This document shows positions 53,092-64,000 of a DNA stretch of 64,000 nucleotides, piece after piece. Under the pieces are notes generated by a model, which had not been told where the DNA came from, did no database searches, and saw nothing but the letters and a program-made list of their open reading frames with translations. Within the stretch, counting starts at the first letter, position 1. Each line of letters begins with the position of its first letter. The position numbers were made by a program, and so were the translations under genes. Source of the stretch: Chrysomallon squamiferum. Taxonomy: Eukaryota; Mollusca; Gastropoda; Neomphalida; Peltospiridae. Location of the stretch: positions 26,648,430-26,712,429 of the forward strand of contig CM022672.1 in the NCBI GenBank assembly GCA_012295275.1. Direction: 5' to 3'.

Positions 53092-55661
53092 CACTAAAAT
53101 AGTAACAACAACAACAACACCAAAACCAGCACCAACAACAGTAATAATAACAATAACAATAATAATAATAACGTTTCTAAAAGGAGGAATATAGCTGAAG
53201 ATTTTTGAGAAAAGCTCTTCTAGCGAGCTGTAAATTGTTGAGTTTTAATCGCAACTCAAAACATTCTTTCTTTACCCCAGCAGTCTCATCATTAATGCAA
53301 CTTATGAAAGACAAGCAAAAATAGTTTCACAACATTTCAAAGTTTGAAACATTAATTAACATCACTCTAAAAGTTCAAACATAAAACTACCATTTAGCCA
53401 ATTTCCACTCTGAAATGTTTTATCGATCACTTTGGCCACGTCTGGTTTAAACATTTATTTTCGTTTGCTGATTTCTCTATATGCATTGCATTTTTAACTG
53501 GTAATAATTTTAAAATAATAAATTACTCTTACAACTGTTATATTCTAAGGAAAATAATTCCGAAATAGTAACTGGTCACTAATTTCTAAAACGCTTCCTT
53601 CAGCCTATTTAAAGTTACACTTTATATAGTTCTTACATGTTAATACCTAATTCAGATGCGTAGATGTTACTTTTGACAGTAATATTACGTGTATCAATAA
53701 AAACAAAAGACAAAATAGTTTATCTTATACCTGCTGAATAAAATGAACAGTTTAGAGATATTTGGAGGCTTTTTTTCTTCTTCTTCTTCTTCTTAAAATT
53801 TGTGAAGCCTATGAGAAGAGAAAACACCCGTCTTAAATCCTTTAAATTCTGTAATCCTGTTTTTCAACTTTTTTTTCCTTTCAGAATTATGTAGTAGTCA
53901 TGTGACGAAGGGACCAAATCACCTGTGGTATTTTTATATATCATTATATTACACTCTCCATATATATTTTATTCATACACACAGTTTAATATAGCTAGAT
54001 ATCATACCGCAGCGACGGAACAAAAAAAAAAAAATTCTACAGCTTATCACATGAATGCATCGCCTCGCTTGATGAATTATTACGTCCCAAGATCGTCACG
54101 GATCGTTAATTTATATCCAGGGTGACCTAGAGGTAATTTTGTTCCCAAATCAGAACAAAACAGTTGTTAACAAATGTTTTAATAAGCTTCTTATATAATG
54201 CAATAATTAATGCAAAGTTTACGTAATACTCAAGAAATTGCTTTTCTTTGTCTAACAAACTTTTGTTAAATATTAATTATCACACGACCTGCATTATTGT
54301 TGCTGTTGCCACCTGAACATAGTTTTTGAGTTAATTATTAATATATATTACCAAAGTTAAAACTGATGATACAATTATGACCTATGCATTTACCTGGTTT
54401 GTATTTTTGTCTTCAGTTTTCACGTAACAGTGAATAAAATTTCCTTCTCTTTCTCCAGCCCAGACCAGCAATTAATAGTCCTCGCGACTAACGTGGTCGT
54501 CTCAAAAATATAAACGTCTGCTTGCTGCTTGAATGATTCACAGTGATGTTTTTAACTTGACTTTTCTCTATGCTCTAAAAAGAGCTTACAAGGCATAAAT
54601 AAACACTCTTTCTGCGTTTGTTTGTGGTTGGGTGGGTGTGCTTCGTGGAAAAAAAAGTGCCTCATTATTTATAGAATATTTTTGTGAAGACATTGATATG
54701 CATATTTAATAATTCGACAAACAACAAATTAAACCTTAAATCTTAGTTGTGCAACATCAAAGACTGATCATTTTCGTTTTTTTTTTCTAGGATTTATAAA
54801 CCATTGATATGAGCGTATGAATATTAAAGTAATATGAATGTTGTGTCCTTGGAGGATGTTTTTCTGGTACTACATTTCACAGAGGTCGTTAACAAATGAA
54901 ATACGCGTTTCTACGGTTCATGGATTGATGATGGGTTGTTTTTGTTTTTTGGTCTTTTTGCATGGCGGAAGACATTTTGTGATTGCTTGATGATGAAATC
55001 GTACTAATATGTACAAAACATTATTAATAAAATGATAATTATGAAAAACTGCAACAACATTATAAAAAATAAATAAAAGCACACAAAAAACAACAAACAC
55101 AACAACAAAAACAAACACCAAAAAATAAATTAAATAAAACGATAAGTTGCAAAGGCCTTGATTAAATAATTTATAAAAATATTTTTAACAGATATAAAAT
55201 TGATTTCAACATTCTTTTCTACATCATGCATTCCGATTAACAATGATCCGTTTCGAGTCTTGACAACATCCTAATAAATTTTTATTTTTGTTTTATTTAT
55301 TTTAATTATTGTTATATTTAATTCGTAACTGATTTATCCTTCATTAATCAAAACATCTGTTAACTTGTTCCTATTAATTTAGTTCTAAATTCAGAGCTCT
55401 TCTGATATTTAGTCGGAACATTCTTCAAATCAGATCTCAGAATAATAAGTATCTTGTCTAGGTAAAGAAGAAAAAAGAAAAATTGTCTACAAATTCCTTT
55501 TTTTATATTTAACTTCTAGCATCATAATATATATGCATACATGTCAAAATAAACATCTATGTTCATATTTCGGAATGAATTTATATTAGTGTCTATGACA
55601 CTGAGTAGAAAATACACAATTAATTATGAGTATACTTGTTATAACATCTTTAGCAATAGCC
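53046..55661. other. Intergenic between PAO copies 4 and 5, no gene seen
   Basis: Unique AT-rich DNA with short repeats (AAT/AAC at about 53054-53170, TCT near 53777). The upstream part should include the promoter and 5' UTR exon of copy 4. I see no additional exon pair with matching phase. Confidence 0.5.
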
Positions 55662-57576
55662 TCAGTACATCTGAAGATAAGCAAAAATCATAGAAAATAA
55701 AAAACAAGAAAAGGAACTCTGGAGATAATCAGTAACATCCGTAGGACATTCGTATTTCGTTGGCCGTTCGTACTTCTTGCAAGATCCTTGTCGACATTTG
55801 AGAATTTCTCTAGCTTCGTTCCTTCCTGAGTAAAATGCCCCTCTGACAAAACCTCTGTACATGACGTGGTACGCCTCGCCAGCGAAGTACAGTCTACCGA
55901 CTGGTGCTTTTAAAGCTTGGATTCGATCCTCGGAAAATCCTGGTGGAAGACTGGACATCGATCCCATGAAGAGAGGATTTGTGGACCAGTCTGAAACAAG
56001 TATATTTCTAGGCTCCGCAATGTTTGGGTTCTTGTTGACTTCACGCAAGATTTTAGTTATTTCTGATTTCAGTTCAGATTTTCCTAAACGTTCAACTCTT
56101 CGAGCTTGCTCGCCCGTCATCATGCTGCTGATAATGTTACTAGTTTTTGGAAGAAGGCCATCATAAATCATGTTAGTCCAAACAGGAAAATATCCAAAAT
56201 TTTTGCTTGCATAAACGGCGTACTCTTTCTTGTTAAGAAATCCTTTAGCTTCTTCTGAACATTCGACATAAATAGTTGCTGCATGTCCTACATTAATTCG
56301 AAAGAGGTTGTCCTCCTTCCACGATGGGAGCGGAGGTTCGAATTCGATCAGTCGATTTTGCAAAACGCCAAGTCCAAAAGTCACAATGACGTAATTCGCA
56401 GAATAGGTTTTATTTGCCTTCGTTGTTATTGTTACCTCACTGTCACTGTACTTTATTTTCGTGATAATCTCATTAAGTTTCAGGCGGTCGTCATTCTGTT
56501 GCAAAAACTCGTTTTTCATTTCATTAAATACGTTGACGTAGCCTCTCTGGTCGCTTACAAAGAATTCGTCGTCAGATCCAGCAATTTTAAGTCGCCGAAG
56601 AAATGTTTTCCTTTCTTTTAGAGAAATCAAATCGCTTGCTGTCGAAAAAGAAAAATCTGCACTTTCATACCACTCTAGCGCTCTCTTGACAGGCGAATCT
56701 GCTTTCCACCCACCTATGTTCAGGCCAACCCCAAGAGCCATGTCCTCAATTTTATCTGTTTCTATGTCAGAAAATATTTTATCCACTACAAGATTGGCGA
56801 TTTTCAGTTTAGTCCAGGCGTCGCCTGCTTCTGTGTTTGTGACATCGGTACCATCGGCGTTTACAACGACTACATTTTTGTAGTTGGTCACAATTCCAGA
56901 AAGGTTATATTTGGCAGCAGTATTCCATATCGGATTTCCAGTCGTTCCGACAATGTAGTTACTGCCCATTTCGACATTAGCGGAGCCTATGCGGCCATTT
57001 TGTATCCTTCCGCCTATTCTGTTGCTGCCTTCTAGGATAATGAAGTTGGTGACGTTGTTGTCGGAAAGTATCTTGGCTGCGGACAGGCCTGCAACTCCCG
57101 CGCCCAGAATAATCACTTCCACTTGCTCTGAAAATATAAGCAAAACTAATTAGTTGTGTATGTTCATATTTATATATGTGTTTGTGTGTTTGTATCATTC
57201 AACCCAATACGAATCTTAATAACTGATTTTTCTAAGATTTTGGTAACCCAATTTTCTGAATCATTAATAGCGTACCGTTTTGTCTAACGTACTGATAACG
57301 CATTTATTTGAGTCGGTAAAGACACATCTAAGTTTTTGGTAACCCATTTTTCTGAATCATTAATAGCGTACCGTGTTGTCTAACTTACTGATAAGGTATT
57401 TATTTGAATCGGTAATAATCGGTAACTCGTTTTTCTGAATTGTTCGTAAGTGATAAAGGCTAATCTAAACTTAGTTACTTGTTTGTCTGCAGGGTGGTAA
57501 CTGTTTTACCTGAATGAGTAACAGCTGGGAACAGTCCACTGAAAAAAGCGAGGAAACAAACTGAAGAGCACAGCAT
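55662..57576 (-). CDS. Flavin amine oxidase, PAO-like with hydrophobic C terminus (PAO copy 5)
   Basis: Exon 1 is 57576-57510 and exon 2 is 57127-55662, joined in phase 1, giving 510 aa; an acceptor (TTGCAG) sits four bases before the ATG. The signal peptide is about 22 aa. GxGxxG and LEGSNRIGGR are present, and the C-terminal FAD segment reads AGEAYH...GAFYSG, keeping the usual GE that copies 1-4 have changed. The catalytic Lys position is Thr (HAATIYVEC) and the Glu62 position is Val. After the two-Cys tail the protein adds about 35 residues ending in a hydrophobic run (FSCFLFSMIFAYLQ), which fits a GPI-anchor signal or a tail anchor. It is the most divergent copy, so it may be closest to the founder. 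Confidence 0.85.
57242..57450. repeat. Tandem repeat in PAO copy 5 intron
   Basis: The segment GGTAACCC...TTTTCTGAATCATTAATAGC starts at 57242 and again at 57338, with a shorter degenerate third unit at 57421, so periods are 96 and 83 bp. Confidence 0.75.
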
Positions 57577-58525
57577 GCTTCTGCAATACACAAATAAATA
57601 AACATTACTGTACACACGACAAATGAAGAAGAAGAAACAGTAACAACTACAAAAATAACGGTGATGATTAAAAACAATAATAATAATAATAAATAAATAG
57701 CAGACAAATCTATTGCAATATTTTTCTTCTTCACACACATAGCATGTAATATTCACCATCAACAAATTAAAACGAATATCAAATGAAAGACATAAAAAAA
57801 AAAACACACAAAAAAAAACAATTAAATTAATTATGATTTACTGATATTATTTATCATTAACTGGTTTCATCACCAATGGTCATTTGTTGTACATACATAC
57901 CTTTTTTTAGGAGAGTTCTTGAACTGCATGTTTTGCTAAGAAAACACTACAGAGTATCCTCAGTGCTTCTGCGCATTATTTGCTTGTATTTGTTTTTATA
58001 GGTGATTCATGCATAATTATGGACATGGGTCAGCTGAAAGTACTGAATACCTTGCTTTAATAATATTAATAATATTATAATAATATATAATGACATCCAG
58101 TCGAATGACACGTAAGTACTAGTTTTACGACAAATTTTAACATCGGAAAAAATTAATGGATATTTTGTGCTCTGTAGTTTTGGGGTTGTTTTGTTTTGTT
58201 TTGTTTTTTCAAGTATGGGTAATATTTTTCGTTTTACACATTCTTAGAAATTTTCAATTTTTTAATTTTATTTATAATATATATTTTTTTAAAGTATGTG
58301 AACATCTGTGCATAATTTATACAAGGACAATTACATACATATATATAACTATATGCATACATTACATATTGACATACCCAGAAATACACATATATACACA
58401 CTTCACATACACATATATTCAAAGGGAAGAAAGGTAAATACATGTACACCTATATATAAATTAAAAAAGAACACATATATAATGCTTTAATACGTAACTT
58501 TATATATAAATACTGACATACGCGG

Positions 58526-58527
<2 letters not shown>

Positions 58528-58602
<75 letters not shown>
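58528..58602. repeat. (CA)n microsatellite
   Basis: CA run of about 75 bp; source of several Cys-Val open frames on the minus strand. Confidence 0.95.
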
Positions 58603-58604
<2 letters not shown>

Positions 58605-59124
58605 AATACATACATACATAAAGACACCACGCGCACAGATACACACAAACTTAAGTACATGTGTGCGCACGCACTCACACATCGTACTTCTTAAGCTGCA
58701 AGCCTAAGTTCAGTTTCGATTTTTATGACTCTCACGATCGGACATTTCCCACCATCTGAAGCGTTGAACAAACACACTAACACAGCAATCAGAGCTCGCT
58801 AACGTGTAATTTTAATACAATTTGTCTATTGTTAGACAAACACATATACTTACTCTAATTTGCTATATAATTTCTTAATTTACGCAAATGTTCTTTTAAT
58901 AAAATGTTTATCATTTTTCACCCGTTTCATTATTTTTGGTTAGTCACTTATCTCAGTTATAAATACTTTTTTTCGAGAAATGCTGCTTCCATGAAAATAA
59001 ATAAATAAACAAACTAATAAATAAATAAACAAATAAATAACCAAATAATGTAAATAGAAAAATAAAATTAATAATAACGTTATAAGATCAACCGAAAAGA
59101 AGAAAAAAAAAGTAAATAAAAATA

Positions 59125-59155
<31 letters not shown>

Positions 59156-59307
59156 CAACAATAATACAATAATTTATGTACTGCTGTTTTTAAGTTGCCT
59201 GTAAATTCTCGTTTAAACCGAACCTGTTTGTGAAAAATTAATACACATGACAGACTAGTTTATTTTATATGTAAACTATATGTAACTGAATTATTATCAG
59301 CGGGGTT

Positions 59308-59557
59308 TCATAAACCTTTGAAAGGGGATATCCGCGAGTGGATATACCACACGTATACCTTTTTGTGACGCTTCGTTTTCTGAGCAAAATACACTGATTT
59401 ATTATTCCATAATAAAGGCGGGATCCAGACATAGAAAACACTGTATCCCTTAAGTTTTGTGACGCTGTTTTCCGTTTTGGTATGTGATAAAACATAATAA
59501 GTTTCGTCTTTATAGTCGTACACGCAAGATGACGCTTCGCTTTTATGAAATCCTGGC
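59308..59557 (-). other. Unrecognised candidate exon or gene fragment
   Basis: On the minus strand, an acceptor-like TACTTGCCAG is followed by about 81 open codons ending in TGA at 59308, with balanced composition, many Tyr/Trp/Lys and no simple repeat. There is no ATG at its head, so it would need an upstream exon that I cannot find. It could be a decayed transposon fragment. No family recognised. Confidence 0.25.
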
Positions 59558-59807
59558 AAGTAAATTGGATAGTGTCAGGAAGTTCAACGACACTATCAGT
59601 TTCTTTATACTACCATTGTAACGATATTATATATATCTCTTTATGTCTCTATGTATAGATGGATAGATGGATGGATTGATGAATGGATGGATGGACTGAT
59701 GTATGCACGTGTTTGTATCTGTGTACAGACAGTCGTTGACTCATGTCTTTTCGACTTTACGACTACACGCATGACATTTGTGGCAATGCGCGAGTTTATT
59801 CGACGGA

Positions 59808-59853
<46 letters not shown>

Positions 59854-60041
59854 TTTTTTGTCGACGTAAACGACTCCACCTAAGACAGCGACATCTTTGG
59901 TCCTCTTCCCAGCACCAGTGATCTGAAATACTTTTTTATATAGTCTTTCTCAGCTGCTGAAGGTTTATAACTACGACTGATAAAAAGGACGCCAACAACA
60001 ATCATAACTACAAATGCAACAAAAAATCGCGATAACAGTAT

Positions 60042-60096
<55 letters not shown>

Positions 60097-60489
60097 TTGA
60101 TGATGATAGTGTAGGTAAATACTTGTTTCATTTTATTTATAATTATATTTAACTAAAGATTCAAAACAAAAAAAACACACAAAAAAAAAAAAACAATAAC
60201 AACAACAACAACAAAAAGAAACAGGAAGAAAAACGAAAATACAAAAGTATGGTCTAATGTTTGAATGATAAAAACGATCTAGGAAGACGATATTATTGTT
60301 AGTTTTATCCTGAAATGAGAGCTTATTGTTCAAATGTATTAATTTGAATAACGTACAATGACATAATTTCCGTAAATCAACGAAAACAAAATCCATATTG
60401 TACAAATATTATTTTTGTAAATTTAATATGAAAGTAGCGTATATTAAATGATATCTAATTATTTTTGTCTTCTCAGTTTGCAAAGTAAT

Positions 60490-60590
60490 CATGGATCCCG
60501 AAATCGCGCACATGCGCAATAATGAAGTAAATATAGAGGACTAAGCGATAGTTGATGCTGTCAAGATGGGACTTTATAAATATAAACTGT
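60490..60590 (+). promoter_or_regulatory. Possible GAPVD1 promoter / first-exon region
   Basis: A short, less AT-rich patch contains TCGCGCACATGCGCAA, two NRF-1-like half sites with two extra bases between them, and AAGATGGG resembling a YY1 site. It lies about 1.2 kb upstream of the UTR acceptor of GAPVD1. Function is inferred only. Confidence 0.25.
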
Positions 60591-61752
60591 ACGTGTTTAT
60601 GTTTCTCATTGCCCGATGAAACATCGTTAGCAGTTATCGGTATAAATATATTGTTTATTTAAATTAAAATATATATTCTGTATCTTTTAGTATTGTCATT
60701 GCATTATAGTTACAAGGAGGTCAAACAAATTTGACATACCCTCCCACTTCAGCCCAAGTTTGAAGTTCAGATTAAACTTAAAGATTACACTACGCTGGAG
60801 TTGTAAACTGATATCAATTATCATTCATTTTACTGTCTTCTGACAGCATCAATACGAAATAGGCAATATTAAATTGTACTAAATGCCATAAGAGAGAATT
60901 GACTAATACAGTCGGGATGGCAATCGTCGCTAGTGAATGGTCGCCTATTGATGTTTATTTTATTGGAACTGCAAGGAAAGCAAACGTATAATTAATACAT
61001 AAATCTTTGTTAAAACTAAAGACTGAAATCTTTTAATTCCTAGTTTTGAAAATCTTGAAAAATGAACCAAAATAATGATAAATATATAAAATTATTTTTG
61101 GGTGCGGAAATAAGGATGAAAACTACAGGGAAATGACGGTATTAATATTTATAGAGTTAGTCCAATTTAATAAATGTTTAATTTTTTTTAGAGCCTACTG
61201 ATAAAGTGTGTCAAAAACAACACCAAAGCATCTCAGTTATTACTCACTGTATTAGTAAAGTAACATTGTTCTTTAAATAAACATTCCAGTCATTGCTTAC
61301 TAGTTTCAGATTTCATTTGTAACAAAATACAGTCACTTTTAACAAGTGTCATTGCTGCGTCTTAAACAATAGAATTGTTAGTACTTAGATTTTATCTGAA
61401 TCATACAATAAAAGTTACATTTAATTTATTGTTTTAAAGGGTAAATATAAATAAATATATTATCATAGAAAATACCTTGGACTGATCTTTTTTCTTCTTT
61501 TTTTGAAATATAAAATTTGAAGTATTTTTTATTATTTTAACTCATGAAGTATTTAGCTTTTTGTAAATTTGTGATCATTATGGTTGGAGCCTTAGAGACA
61601 TTCAGCATATGAAATATATGTCTTATCTCTTGCTGTATCAGTATCTGTCTGTCTTTGTGTGTGTGTGTGTGTGTCTGTATATGTCTGTTTCTATATGCAT
61701 GCACATATATACACATTATTATTATGAAATATTTTTCTTTTTTAGTTTTTTA

Positions 61753-61872
61753 GGTGACAATGGATAAACAAAGCAGTTAATTGAAGCTGAATTCAGTCAG
61801 AACCAGAGAACGTTAGTTTGCACACTAGTCCCTTGAGTTCTGTTGATTTGTGGTACAAGGAAATGCTATACC
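61753..61872 (+). other. GAPVD1 5' UTR in the first coding exon
   Basis: A TTTTTTAG acceptor at about 61745-61752 begins an exon with 120 noncoding bases before the chosen ATG at 61873. An upstream in-frame ATG at 61843 would add ten residues but lacks resemblance to known GAPVD1 starts. Confidence 0.55.
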
Positions 61873-64000
61873 ATGAGCCTTTTTGTTGATCTCATTGAAC
61901 TTGGTCAGCATTTGCGACAGGAACGACTGTTTGCAAATGCAGAAAGAGAACAGCTGCAGAGCCTGTATGAAAATGTGCGTAAAATAGGCAATGAATTGTG
62001 TCACGTGTCCTGGATAGCACGGGAACAGAAAGTCAATCTTAACACATTGGTTTTGTTAGGACATGAGGTTCCGTCAGAAGAAATATGTGCTAAAAACAAC
62101 CAACTGGAAAGAGTGACTTTTATTGACAGTTACAAGCAGCTGAGTCATCATGATGCCAAATACGGAGAATTGTTTAAGTTCCTGAGAGAAAACCCGTACT
62201 TACTCTCACATTTAATTTTTGCCAGCGAAAAACAAAGTGTTCCCAATACTCTGAAATCAGTTAATGTCATCATTTCTGGTCTGTACGGAAACTGTGTTTT
62301 GCAGGAAGATGAAATTTATGTGTTACAGCTTTTGAAAACTTTGATAGAACTGGAACTGAGAGGGAGTGACAATCCTAGGAGGGTCGTTCGCCGTGGTAAC
62401 ACTGCTTTCAGCGTGATCTTCAAGCAGTTGTGTGATTCGCTGTTTTCTACTCGTCTCTTTCTCACAGCCGCACTTCATGACCCGGTTATGAGGCTTTTGA
62501 TGGAAGATGAATGGTTCTATGACATTGACCCCAATAAAGCACTCGTTCGTTTTCCAGCAAAAGAGAGACTTCGCCGCTTCGGAGAACCAGGAACTGAGGA
62601 CTACAAAACCAAACTAGAGAACTACAGAAAGTTCATAGTGGACAAACTTGTTCTGTTGAGCAACAGATTTATAAACTCAATTAAAGACAATCTTCAGTCA
62701 TTCCCTTCGAGCCTGAGCTGGCTGGTAGGTCAAGTCTTTCAGTCCCTCACAAAGTCAACCAAAGTATCGTCCAATGAAGCTAGAGCCACATGTGCTGATC
62801 TTGTGTTTGCTATGTTCATCTGCCCTGCCATCTGTGATCCCGAGCCCTATGGAATAACATCTGATGTACCAATCAGCCATATCGCCAGACACAATCTTAT
62901 GCAGATGGCCCAGATTATACAAGTTTTAGCAATATCACAGTTGGAAGATATTGATCCAAAACTATATGATCTTTATGGAAGATTTGAAAAGGTATAATTG
63001 TTTTGGTTTTGTTTGTTACAATGTTTATGATAAAGCAAACAATTTTTTTTTAGGTTATTTTGATATTTATGTGCATGAGTGTTTGTGTGTTCATACTCAC
63101 ATAACTAATAAAAAGGTGATTTTCAATAAATCAGCCTACATTTAAGTTAAAGTTAATTATATTTTATATTTTAGAAGTATTTTTGTAAAAATCATAAATT
63201 ATAATATATCCTTAAATTGAGAACAGTTTAGGTTGTCATTGTTTTGTTTGTTTTTGAAGTATTCTTTATAAAATATCTGAATAAACGTTTTCAAATATGT
63301 TGTTTCAGGAATTAACATTTGTATTGTCTTTCCTGATAATATAAACTTTAAAATATTAATTAGTATTAATAAATAATATTTCTGCATGCAGTGTGCTGAT
63401 TTTTATAATTTTTTTCATTATTTTTATTTTTTATTTTTGATGTTGTAAATCATTCATTCCCTCAGTAATTAAAACTGATATTCATTTTGTGTTTAGTTCA
63501 GAAAATCTATTACATTGAAATAAGAACTGTAATGACTACATTATTTGTGTATACATTTTTTATTTCAACAGGGCTGCATGTCTTCATTCCTTGATGCTCT
63601 GGTGGAGGGTGTAGTAGAGGAGATCCCAGTTCCTAACACATGCCAGCTGCAGAATGCATCACGTTCCATCATGTTACTTACCAAACCCGAACTGGACGAT
63701 CTGGTAAAAAAAAGTTTATTAGATTTTTAATTTTTTTAATAACACTGACAGAAATAATCTGAATATTGCACTCTTAGTATTCATAATAAACTGAATATTG
63801 TTAGCAATAATCTAAATTTTGTACTGTTTGTAATAATCTGAATGTTGTATTGTCACTATTAGATATACATAACAAATTAAAACAGAAAACGTTGTTTTAC
63901 AAAACATATGTTTATGTTGCAGGTCACATTCCTTAAGAATGCTTGTCTACAAATAGATGAGAAAATTTCTGGTAAGAAAAGGTTGGATGAAATGTTGCAG
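61873..64000 (+). CDS. Gapvd1: GTPase-activating protein and VPS9 domain protein 1 (GAPVD1/Gapex-5), 5' part
   Basis: Coding exons are 61873-62991, 63572-63703 and 63923-64000 (open at the window end), all in phase 0. The 443 visible residues align along their length with the N-terminal region of animal GAPVD1: a start resembling HxLRQERLFAN, the YGNC...QEDE and SDNPRRxxRRG segments, and the RasGAP-like domain with FICPAICDPEPYG near residues 315-327, where known GAPVD1 has FICPAVVNPEQYG. GAPVD1 is an endosomal and plasma-membrane protein that acts on Ras through the RasGAP domain and activates Rab5/Rab31 through a C-terminal VPS9 domain, which lies beyond this window. Most of the RasGAP region sits in one 1.1-kb exon. 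The start at 61873 was chosen by matching the known N terminus. Confidence 0.94.

Larger units (their letters stand above)
57577..61740. other. Intergenic between PAO copy 5 and GAPVD1
   Basis: Contains a CA run at about 58528-58602, TAAA/TTTA runs near 59000-59150, a TTA run at about 59811-59852, an AAT run at about 60043-60094 and mostly unique AT-rich DNA. Two segments stand out and are listed separately: an open frame at about 59308-59557 (minus) and a possible promoter near 60490-60590. Confidence 0.5.

Noticed and set aside
52817-53194. Plus-strand open frame across the PAO copy 4 signal exon
   Set aside because: It is made of CA and AAT repeats antisense to the real exon.
61843-61872. 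Upstream ATG as GAPVD1 start
   Set aside because: The added ten residues do not resemble known GAPVD1 N termini, while the ATG at 61873 does.

Overview
The window looks like nuclear DNA of an invertebrate animal, most likely a lophotrochozoan and probably a mollusc. The sequence is AT-rich and crowded with simple repeats. The genes carry GT-AG introns. A tRNA-derived SINE, a young Ty3/Gypsy LTR retrotransposon and a GAPVD1 orthologue are present. The species cannot be named from sequence alone. Most long open frames here are translated microsatellites; the real genes are spliced and were assembled by hand from splice sites and reading phase.

Layout. (1) 3.57-6.38 kb, plus strand: a five-exon gene for a 148-residue secreted precursor with a signal peptide, a Lys-Arg cleavage site, a Gly/Ala/Met-rich helical region and a C-terminal six-cysteine ShKT module. 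(2) 7.73-19.98 kb, plus strand: a four-exon gene for a 156-residue, polar, probably N-myristoylated and palmitoylated protein I do not recognise. (3) 22.7-23.3 kb: two tRNA-derived SINE copies. (4) 23.4-57.6 kb: a cluster of secreted flavin amine oxidases related to plant-type polyamine oxidase (PAO). Three are on plus (26.8, 38.2 and 44.4 kb; the third is frameshifted) and two on minus (53.0 and 57.6 kb). Each has a short signal-peptide exon, a phase-1 intron and one long exon. The first three lie in a recent tandem segmental duplication that seems to have made the middle gene a hybrid. A gene-less remnant unit lies at 23.4-24.9 kb. (5) 30.67-35.55 kb, minus strand: a complete Ty3/Gypsy element with 187-bp LTRs, inserted in one duplicated unit but absent from the other. 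(6) 61.87 kb to the window end, plus strand: the first three coding exons of GAPVD1 (RasGAP part).

Most interesting points: all five PAO-like proteins lack the active-site lysine and the substrate-site glutamate I expect from plant PAO, although the FAD fold looks intact, which suggests an expanded family of altered oxidases or pseudoenzymes. The small ShKT precursor is a second good candidate for something undescribed. Repeat features worth noting are the 37-bp minisatellite carried in the duplicated units, the complementary GA/CT tracts around the PAO terminal exons, and an inverted repeat at 24.4-25.7 kb.
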